Assembly: GCF_900115225.1 (NCBI RefSeq) | Contig: NZ_FOVR01000020.1 | Coordinates: 1 to 40,877 of the forward strand | Origin: Cohaesibacter marisflavi | Lineage (GTDB): Bacteria; Pseudomonadota; Alphaproteobacteria; Rhizobiales; Cohaesibacteraceae | Reading direction: 5' to 3' | DNA length: 40,877 nucleotides | In this document: piece after piece, positions 35,003-40,877 of the stretch | Position numbering within the stretch: position 1 is the stretch's first letter | Layout of the letters: each line of letters opens with the position of its first letter | The notes under the pieces: generated by a model | Told to the model about the DNA's origin: nothing | The model's input: the letters and a program-made list of their open reading frames with translations, nothing else | Databases searched by the model: none | Program-made: the position numbers and the translations under genes

Positions 35003-36008
35003 TCAATATCCAAACTACTTCTTACGTGACAATTTCGGTAGGACGGCGGACTATTTGCGGCTGTCCGTGACAGATAGGTGTGATTTACGCTGCACCTATT
35101 GCATGGCCGAACATATGACCTTTGTGCCGAGGAGAGAGGTGCTTACTCACGAAGAGCTTTATCGTCTAAGCCTTGTTTTTATGCGCTATGGTGTGCGCAA
35201 GATACGCATTACTGGCGGTGAACCATTGGTTCGCAAAGATATTTTGCAATTGTTCGAGCTTCTTGGTTCACATGTCAAACACAACGATCTGGATGAGCTC
35301 ACATTAACAACCAATGGCACATTACTCTCACGATATGCCCGAGATCTCTTTTCTGCAGGCGTACGTCGGGTCAATGTTTCTCTCGATACACTCAATGCTG
35401 AACGCTATGCGACTATCACCCGTCTTGGCAGAATCGAAAAGGTTTTGTCAGGTCTTGAAGCAGCACGTAGTGCCGGGCTGAAGGTCAAGATCAATGTGGT
35501 CGCCGCAGCGGGGAGTTTTGAAAATGAGGTTGATGACCTGATCAGGTTCGCGCATGGGGATGGCATGGATATTACCCTGATTGAAGAGATGCCCTTGGGA
35601 GAAGTCTCTCATCAAAGGAGCGACAGTCATCTGTCGCTTGTCAAACTGCGTGCTGACCTGATGCGCCGTTGGACCCTTGAAACGCTAAGCGAGACAACAG
35701 GTGGACCGGCAAAATATGTAAGGGTCAAGGAAACAGGCGGCCGCCTTGGGTTCATTACACCTCTGTCCTGCGATTTCTGTTCTGCCTGCAACCGGGTGCG
35801 AGTGAGCTGTACGGGCGGTCTTTACACATGCATGGGGAATGAAGGCTCGGTTGATTTGCGCGCAGCATTACGAGGGAGCGAGGGGGATGCTGCCTTGGAG
35901 AGGCTCATCCGGGATACCGTTCGAAACAAACCAAAAGGCCACTCATTCAAAATCGAAAGTCATTTGGTCAAAGGTATTGATCGCCACATGTCTGTCTTGG
36001 GAGGTTAA
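34992..36008 (+). CDS. moaA: GTP 3',8-cyclase MoaA
   Basis: The protein has 338 residues from ATG 34992, with a GAGGAGG site 7 nt upstream. The radical-SAM motif CDLRCTYC (CX3CX2C) lies near residue 30, ITGGEPLVR binds SAM, the second cluster is CDFCSACNRVRVSC then C (CX2CX13C), and the C-terminus ends GG as in active MoaA. It starts Moco synthesis by turning GTP into 3',8-cH2GTP; MoaC, the next enzyme, is not in this window. It is the third Moco gene of the operon and overlaps DUF2478. Confidence 0.96.
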   Translation: MPPDQYPNYFLRDNFGRTADYLRLSVTDRCDLRCTYCMAEHMTFVPRREVLTHEELYRLSLVFMRYGVRKIRITGGEPLVRKDILQLFELLGSHVKHNDLDELTLTTNGTLLSRYARDLFSAGVRRVNVSLDTLNAERYATITRLGRIEKVLSGLEAARSAGLKVKINVVAAAGSFENEVDDLIRFAHGDGMDITLIEEMPLGEVSHQRSDSHLSLVKLRADLMRRWTLETLSETTGGPAKYVRVKETGGRLGFITPLSCDFCSACNRVRVSCTGGLYTCMGNEGSVDLRAALRGSEGDAALERLIRDTVRNKPKGHSFKIESHLVKGIDRHMSVLGG

Positions 36009-36009
36009 G

Positions 36010-36531
36010 ATGCATATTGTTGTCGTTACCATTTCTGATCGCGCCAGCAAAGGCATATATGAGGATCTGAGTGGGCCGTTGATTGAAGATTGGCTTACAA
36101 CAGCGATTACATCCCCTTTTGATGTAACAAGACGCATCATTCCTGATGGTTTTGAATCCGTTCGCGACACCCTAATTGACCTTTGCGATCAGGAGAGAGT
36201 GGATCTCGTACTCACGACAGGAGGAACGGGGCCTGCCCCGCGCGATGAAACTCCAGAAGCGATGCGTGCCGTTCTGATAAAAGAGCTTTTGGGCTTTGGA
36301 GAACTTATGCGCCGCATCAGTCTGGACCAGACACCGACCGCCATCCTCTCGCGCCAGACTGCTGGCACTCGAGGGCGAACCTTGATCATCAACCTACCTG
36401 GTAAACCTGCCGCAATTCAGTTGTGTCTGGATGCGGTTTTTCCTGCCATCCCATATTGTCTTCACTTGATCGGAGCTGGCGAAATCGAAACAGATCCAAA
36501 TGTAATCAAGAGTTTCAAACCAGTCGGGTGA
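36010..36531 (+). CDS. mogA: Molybdopterin adenylyltransferase MogA
   Basis: The protein has 173 residues, in the MogA size range. Motifs: VVTISDRASKGIYEDLSGP, LVLTTGGTGPAPRDETPEA (GGTG and PRD-TPEA), LSRQTAGTRGRTLIINLPGKPAAI (the conserved SR and LPG). It adenylylates molybdopterin before MoeA acts. It is 1 nt after the moaA stop with GAGG at the end of moaA as ribosome site. It is the last gene of the operon. No clear terminator was found after it. Confidence 0.93.
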   Translation: MHIVVVTISDRASKGIYEDLSGPLIEDWLTTAITSPFDVTRRIIPDGFESVRDTLIDLCDQERVDLVLTTGGTGPAPRDETPEAMRAVLIKELLGFGELMRRISLDQTPTAILSRQTAGTRGRTLIINLPGKPAAIQLCLDAVFPAIPYCLHLIGAGEIETDPNVIKSFKPVG

Positions 36532-36637
36532 ACCGATGGCTGTGATCGTCTAGTTGACATTTGATAGATTTATAGCGCGTCACGGTTAGGCAATTTTCGT
36601 GCAAAGCGAATGATAGAAATAGCATAATTTTGAATGG

Positions 36638-37093
36638 ATGAATGAAAACATGTACAGCAGTAAGACTGATGAAATAATCGCAAATGCAGTTTTGTATAAC
36701 TCGGCAGATGCGATTGTTGGCACCGATCGCGAAGGTGTTATCACTTTTTGGAATCCTGGATCAGAGCGCATTTTTGGTTTTGCGGCGAACGTAGCCATTG
36801 GGCAAACGCTCGATATTATTATTCCTGAGAATTTACGAGCACGCCATTGGGCGGGTTGGTGGGATTCGATCAATAAGGGTACCAGTCGATATGGGAGCGG
36901 CTCTCTTCTAGCTGTCCCAGCTATTAAAGAAAATGGAAGCAAGATTTCTGTTGAATTTACGATCACAATGCTTCGCAATGACGAAGGGAGGGTTGAAGGC
37001 ATAGTCGCTATTATGCGTGATGTATCTGAAAAATTTGAGGAAGTGAAAAACCTACGTCGAGAATTGGCGGCAAGAAGTATTGATAAGCGATGA
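36638..37093 (+). CDS. Stand-alone PAS-domain protein
   Basis: The protein has 151 residues that consist almost only of a PAS domain: SADAIVGTDREGVITFWNPG, the helix ERIFGFAANVAIGQTL, IPENLRARHWAGW, then ENGSKISVEFTITMLRNDEG and a final AIMRDVSEKFEEV coiled tail. No output domain is attached, so it must signal by interaction or bind a cofactor (His and Trp in RARHWAGWW are possible contacts for heme or another ligand). The start could be 36638 or 36650, both with weak ribosome sites. It may sense redox or NO; this is unproven. Single PAS proteins near anaerobic respiration genes are common in alphaproteobacteria. Confidence 0.75.
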   Translation: MNENMYSSKTDEIIANAVLYNSADAIVGTDREGVITFWNPGSERIFGFAANVAIGQTLDIIIPENLRARHWAGWWDSINKGTSRYGSGSLLAVPAIKENGSKISVEFTITMLRNDEGRVEGIVAIMRDVSEKFEEVKNLRRELAARSIDKR

Positions 37094-37153
37094 AAAACAG
37101 ATTACGTCTAAGTAAATCATATGCTTGATGAGCATACGCTTCTGGCTGGTATT

Positions 37154-38065
37154 TCATATATCCAAACCGTGGTCGATCTGATACATGCCAGGTTGGCCAT
37201 AGACAAAACCGTTGATGAAATGATGATCGGGCATAAGTCGCGAGATTTTTGCGCGTGCGTCGGTAGTGTCAATAAGGCCATGAAGTACAGATCGAAACAT
37301 CTTTGCCAATCCTAACATATCTCCGGTATGAGGTGAGAGTCGAAAGGCGGATATACCTATGTTTCGAAGTCCCTGCAATTCTTCAAGTATGAGTTGAGAA
37401 CTATAAGACAAGGTTTGAACGCCATTTACGGCAAGGAAGGGCTGACCGGTGAGACTTCTGACGTCGCGACCATCGGGGTCCTTGTCACAAATGAATTGGC
37501 AGTTATCCTTTGAAAGATTATGCAGGCGGGCATGATAACAGCGCGCTGAGAGGGCGAGCGGCAAACGGCCAAAGACCTGCATTTCATAATCCGGCTGCGG
37601 GGCTACCTTAATCAGTTTGGCTGCGGTCTTGGCGGATACTTCTGGCGGCAAAACGAAGCGGACGGCACCGCGTTTGGCCAGGGTTTCAATAGTCGCTTCG
37701 TTATAGATGTTGATATAGGGGCCGATAATATATTGGCGACCCTTGAGGAAGGCGAGGGCGGTGAGGTCATTGGCTTCAACCGTCAACATATCCTGCTCAC
37801 ATTGCTCGGCGAGGATTTTGCGTTCCCGCTTGGTGGTGACAAGGGCAAGGGTGGAGAGCACCACTTTTTTGCCAGCGCTTTCCAAGCGATCGAGCACATC
37901 GGGCAGAATTTTGTCGCGAAAGGGAAGCCGTTTGGAACAGACTGCTTCGCCAATATAGACGAGATCAAAATCTCCCTCATCGGCGATCTTGAAGTAAAAA
38001 TCTCGCCAATCATCCTCAGACCAGTTGAACAGGCAAGGGCCAAGGGTGAGTTCTGGTTTTTTCAT
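37154..38065 (-). CDS. ubiV: UbiV, O2-independent ubiquinone hydroxylation protein
   Basis: The protein has 303 residues (E. coli UbiV about 292). It is a U32-peptidase-like iron-sulfur protein: LTLGPCLFNW at the start, IGEAVCSKRLPFRD, then SARCYHARLHNLSKDNCQFIC, giving four Cys that match the [4Fe-4S] ligands of UbiV. With UbiU it hydroxylates the ubiquinone ring without oxygen. The start codon lies within the duplicated CATT target of the IS at 38067-39549, so the ATG is kept but the native ribosome site (AAAAGGGA, now at 39559-39566) was moved away by 1.48 kb. No good site is left before the ATG, so translation is doubtful. Confidence 0.9.
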   Translation of the reverse strand: MKKPELTLGPCLFNWSEDDWRDFYFKIADEGDFDLVYIGEAVCSKRLPFRDKILPDVLDRLESAGKKVVLSTLALVTTKRERKILAEQCEQDMLTVEANDLTALAFLKGRQYIIGPYINIYNEATIETLAKRGAVRFVLPPEVSAKTAAKLIKVAPQPDYEMQVFGRLPLALSARCYHARLHNLSKDNCQFICDKDPDGRDVRSLTGQPFLAVNGVQTLSYSSQLILEELQGLRNIGISAFRLSPHTGDMLGLAKMFRSVLHGLIDTTDARAKISRLMPDHHFINGFVYGQPGMYQIDHGLDI

Positions 38066-38066
38066 T

Positions 38067-39549
38067 AGTTCGCACTGAAGAACCCTTTAAGTAATTGAAG
38101 GATATGGATTCCCTTGTGGTTTTGGATATGAGAAAATGCCAAGGAGTTTAAGTTGGGCATTCATTTTCTGGCATATTTTCATGAGACCTTCGAAGCGCAA
38201 GAGACGGAGTGGCGATCTTTTCAAGGAACGCCTTGATGCAATCATCGACATGGACCATTCATTGGTACGGCTTTCCGGCCTGGTGCCTTGGGATGTGTTT
38301 GACGTGGACTTTGGCAAGCATTATCGACCTATGGGGCGGCCAGCCAAGCCTACGCGTCTGATGGCTGGCCTGCATTATCTCAAGCACATGCACGATCTTT
38401 CTGATGAAGAGACGGTGGAGCGTTGGGTCGAGAACCCATACTGGCAGTATTTCTGCGGTTTTGAGTTCTTTCAGCACCAGTTGCCGATTGACCCCTCAAC
38501 AATGACCCGTTGGCGCAAGCGGATTGGTCCGGAAGGAATGGAAAAACTATTGGCCGCTACTGTCGGGGTGGCGATTGAGCGTGGGACCATCAAGAAAAGC
38601 AGCCTTGAGCGGATCTCGGTTGACACAACTGTCCAGCCCAAAGCCATCGCACACCCCACCGATAGCCGGCTTTATCACAAGGCCTTGCTGCTCCTGGTTC
38701 GTCAGGCCAAACGGGCAGGCATCATTTTACGCCGCAGCCATACCAGGGTAGCCAAGAAAGCGGCCTTGATGGCAGGACGCTATGCGCATGCCAGACAGTT
38801 CAAGCGCATGCGCCGGGAGCTCAAGAAGCTGAAGACCTATCTGGGTCGGGTCTATCGCGACATCTGCCGCAAGATTACTGACAATGATGGCCTCAAGCAT
38901 CGCTTTGCTCGCCTTCTGGGCCTGGTGGAGCGGCTTCTGGCCCAGAAGCCCAAGGATAAGGACAAGCTCTATTCCATGCATGCGCCGGAAGTGGCCTGTA
39001 TTGCCAAGGGCAAGGCGCGAACGCCTTATGAATTTGGGTCCAAGATCGGCATTGCCACTACCAACCGGGAAGGACTGGTTCTTGCAGCCAGAGCGTTTCG
39101 GGGCAATCCCTATGATGGGCACACCTTGAATGACACTATCAGTCAGGCCAAACAGATTTGCGGGGTAGAGCCTGATCGGGTTTATGTGGACCGTGGGTAT
39201 CGTGGCCATGATTATGAAGGTGAAGCCAAGGTCATGATCTCCGGCCAGAGGCGCGGGTTGACGGCACAGATGAAGCGCGAGCTGAAACGGCGATCAGCGA
39301 TCGAGGCGACCATCGGCCACATGAAAACAGATGGACGACTTGACCGGAACTTCCTCAATGGCAAAGATGGCGATGCCATCAACGCCCTCTTGGCAGCAGC
39401 GGGGCATAACCTGCGTCTGATCCTCAATGCGATCATATTTTTGCTGCTCTGGCTGGGAACAATCACGCCGAAAACAGTCAAAACGAATATTGTACCATTG
39501 CTTCGCACATACAAAACTTCAATGGCTTAGGCATTGTTCAGCGCGGACT
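38067..39549 (+). mobile_element. IS5-family insertion sequence between ubiU and ubiV
   Basis: A 1483-bp element with imperfect terminal repeats: left AGTTCGCACTGAAGAAC at 38067-38083 and right, on the complement, AGTCCGCGCTGAACAAT at 39549-39533. The 4-bp target CATT is duplicated at 38063-38066 and 39550-39553, the usual IS5-group size. It carries one transposase gene. The duplicated bases include the ubiV start codon. Confidence 0.85.
38181..39530 (+). CDS. IS5-family transposase
   Basis: The likely product has 449 residues from ATG 38181 (MRPSKRKRRSGDLFK); an ATG at 38136 is an alternative and gives 464. An N-terminal DUF772-type part (RPAKPTRLMAGLHYLKHMHDLSDEE and WQYFCGFEFFQHQLPIDPST) precedes the DDE domain: SVDTTVQPKAIAHPTDS holds the first Asp, VYVDRGYRGHDY the second, and RRSAIEATIGHMKTDGRL the final Glu. 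A basic insert lies near 215-255. The frame is complete, so the element could still be active. Confidence 0.9.
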   Translation: MRPSKRKRRSGDLFKERLDAIIDMDHSLVRLSGLVPWDVFDVDFGKHYRPMGRPAKPTRLMAGLHYLKHMHDLSDEETVERWVENPYWQYFCGFEFFQHQLPIDPSTMTRWRKRIGPEGMEKLLAATVGVAIERGTIKKSSLERISVDTTVQPKAIAHPTDSRLYHKALLLLVRQAKRAGIILRRSHTRVAKKAALMAGRYAHARQFKRMRRELKKLKTYLGRVYRDICRKITDNDGLKHRFARLLGLVERLLAQKPKDKDKLYSMHAPEVACIAKGKARTPYEFGSKIGIATTNREGLVLAARAFRGNPYDGHTLNDTISQAKQICGVEPDRVYVDRGYRGHDYEGEAKVMISGQRRGLTAQMKRELKRRSAIEATIGHMKTDGRLDRNFLNGKDGDAINALLAAAGHNLRLILNAIIFLLLWLGTITPKTVKTNIVPLLRTYKTSMA

Positions 39550-39573
39550 CATTATCATTTCCCTTTTGCGCTG

Positions 39574-40529
39574 TTAGCGCCATGTCTTCTGGTAGGAGCC
39601 TTTGGTGCTCTTCTGACCCTCCGTTAGCGGGGCAAGCATGGCGTCTAGATCGACACTTCTGCCGGATGCCATAGCATCCACTGCCTGTCGGAAGCTTTTT
39701 ACCACCTGCGCCATATAGGCCTTGCCACGCTGTCGTCCTTCGATTTTGAGGGCTGTGACACCCGCTTCCTGCAATTGGGGCAGTAGATGAGCGGCATTGA
39801 GGCTGACTGGATCTTCAAAAACATACCCAATCTTACCATCGGATTCGAAGCGCCCCTTGCAGAGGGTTGGATAAGCAGCAGGTTCCCCTTTGGGATATTG
39901 ATTGATAGTGATGCCTTCGAGGGAGCTTTCCAAATGGGCGCCGCGATCTTCATATTTGACCGATCCGGGAGGGGAGCAGACGCCGTTCATGTTGGGAGAT
40001 TTGCCGGTGCAATAGGAGGAGAGGGAACAGCGTCCCTCGGCCATGACGCAGAGGCCGCCGAAAATGAAGACTTCGGTCTCGCAATTGATCTTAGCATTGA
40101 TTGCCGCGATTTCCTGAACAGTTCAAACACGGGGCAGTACAACACGCTTTACACCGAATTCATCGACATAATAATTGATCATGTCGGCATTGGCAGCTGC
40201 AGCTTGAACCGAGAGGTGCAGCCGTAGATCAGGATGTTTGTTGGCTGCATAATCGAGCATGCCGAGATCGGCAAGAATTATGGCATGCGCATTGGAGACC
40301 GCTACTTCGTCAATCGCCTTCTGCCATAAAACTATATTGCCAGCCTGTGCGAAGGTGTTTACTGCCGTCAACACCTTGGACCCTCGAGCTACGGCATATT
40401 CGATTCCCTGGCGCATTTCTTTGATCGAGAAGTTGAGCCCAGGAAAGTTACGAGCGTTAGTCTCATTGCGAAATCCGCAATTGACGGTGTCAGCACCGGC
40501 ATCTATTGCAGTGCGAAGGGCTGCCGGAG
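39574..40529 (-). pseudogene. ubiU: UbiU, truncated and interrupted by an in-frame stop
   Basis: About 318 codons remain of an O2-independent ubiquinone hydroxylation protein (E. coli UbiU about 331). The IS6 copy at 40530 removes the start codon and roughly the first nine residues. The TGA at 40125-40123 interrupts VVLPRV and TVQEIAAINAK, where related proteins have Leu, without any frame shift. The Cys ligands of the [4Fe-4S] cluster are all still readable: FGGLCVMAEGRC, NGVCSPPG and YPTLCKGRF. The C-terminus ends normally at 39574 (STKGSYQKTWR). It would have formed an operon with ubiV 21 nt downstream. Not functional as it stands. Confidence 0.88.
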
Positions 40530-40877
40530 GGCTCTGTTGCAAAAACTCTGAGGAGCAGTCGAGAGGCTCAGCCCGGCTGCCACTTAGGCCATAGAGCTCG
40601 ATGCTCTTTTCTCGAGCAGAGTGATAGCCTCTGCTATAGCTCCCGGACCAACACCAAAGGCCCGCTCGACAATCCGAGCTTCTCCAAGGATGTCATTTGA
40701 GAGATTGAAATGATTGGCCTGCCCCTTTCTCAAGGCGCGCATAACCTCAAATCCCTTGATGGTCGCATACGCTGTTTTCATCGTTTTGAACCCACGAACA
40801 GGCCTGATCAATTGCTTCAACTTGCCATGATCGGCCTCGACAACATTGTTGAGATACTTCACCTGGCGGTGGACGGT
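40530..40877 (-). mobile_element. IS6-family insertion sequence, right part (right window edge)
   Basis: The inner terminal repeat GGCTCTGTTGCAAAAA starts at 40530. The sequence is the inverted copy of 16-363 with the same transposase end. It truncates ubiU. The element continues beyond the window edge. Inner flanks of the two copies do not share a target duplication. Confidence 0.9.
40584..40877 (-). CDS. IS6-family transposase, C-terminal part (second copy)
   Basis: About 97 residues up to the stop at 40584, open at the window edge. The protein matches the left copy over its whole visible length (VEADHGKLK, GFKTMKTAYATIKGFE, ALRKGQ). The two genes point toward each other across the window. 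Confidence 0.9.
   Translation of the reverse strand, partial: TVHRQVKYLNNVVEADHGKLKQLIRPVRGFKTMKTAYATIKGFEVMRALRKGQANHFNLSNDILGEARIVERAFGVGPGAIAEAITLLEKRASSSMA

Noticed and set aside
40123-40125. Possible selenocysteine or recoding TGA in ubiU
   Set aside because: Related UbiU proteins have Leu, not Cys, at this place, and the gene is also truncated by IS6, so a simple nonsense mutation is more likely.

Overview
The window is a chromosome- or plasmid-type segment of a denitrifying or nitrate-respiring alphaproteobacterium. The glnB-glnA pair, FNR/NnrR-type TTGA(C/T)-N4-(G/A)TCAA boxes, the narR-like/narK/narGHJI order and medium GC support this. A marine Hyphomicrobiales/Cohaesibacter-like host is plausible but not proven. 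Both ends lie inside copies of the same IS6-family element in inverted orientation, so the window probably ends where an assembly broke in a repeat.

Layout from left to right. (a) 1-2000: an IS6 end that truncates a TonB-dependent receptor gene, and a divergent AraC/PchR-like regulator. (b) 2026-6214, minus strand: an importer operon made of a substrate-binding protein, permease, ATPase, two cupins and a DUF4213/DUF364 putative metal-chelation protein. (c) 6501-9061, plus strand: a DNR/NnrR-like regulator, a methyltransferase, a YgbA-family protein and a small four-cysteine protein. (d) 9062-10052: about 1 kb with no gene but many short hairpins, three GAGGACCA motifs and a terminator. (e) 10053-15972, minus strand: a second, paralogous importer operon (permease, ATPase, NnrS, an OprC/NosA-like outer-membrane barrel with no plug domain, and a Tat-exported binding protein) behind a perfect TTGACGATCGTCAA box. 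(f) 16433-20313, minus strand: housekeeping genes glnA, glnB, a TrmO-like protein, an EamA transporter and rnk. (g) 20719-21030: an IS5-type transposase remnant. (h) 21116-36531: a nitrate-respiration island with a NarR-like regulator divergent from narK1-narK2-narGHJI-ppiC-hemerythrin-moeA-DUF2478-moaA-mogA, with a perfect FNR box before narK1. (i) 36638-40877: a stand-alone PAS protein, then ubiV and ubiU, which belong to oxygen-independent ubiquinone synthesis and have been wrecked by a 1.48-kb IS5-family insertion, an in-frame stop and the right IS6 copy.

How the genes fit together: narK1/K2 move nitrate and nitrite, NarGHI reduces nitrate with quinol electrons, NarJ (and perhaps the parvulin and hemerythrin proteins) assist assembly or protection, and MoeA/MoaA/MogA make the molybdenum cofactor. 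NnrS, YgbA and the DNR-like regulator point to NO handling. The two paralogous importers are the least understood part. Their neighbours (a copper-receptor-type barrel, NnrS, a DUF364 protein) suggest uptake of a metal or metal chelate needed in anaerobic nitrogen-oxide respiration. That substrate is inference. The loss of ubiU beside an apparently intact Nar operon suggests a recent change in anaerobic quinone supply.
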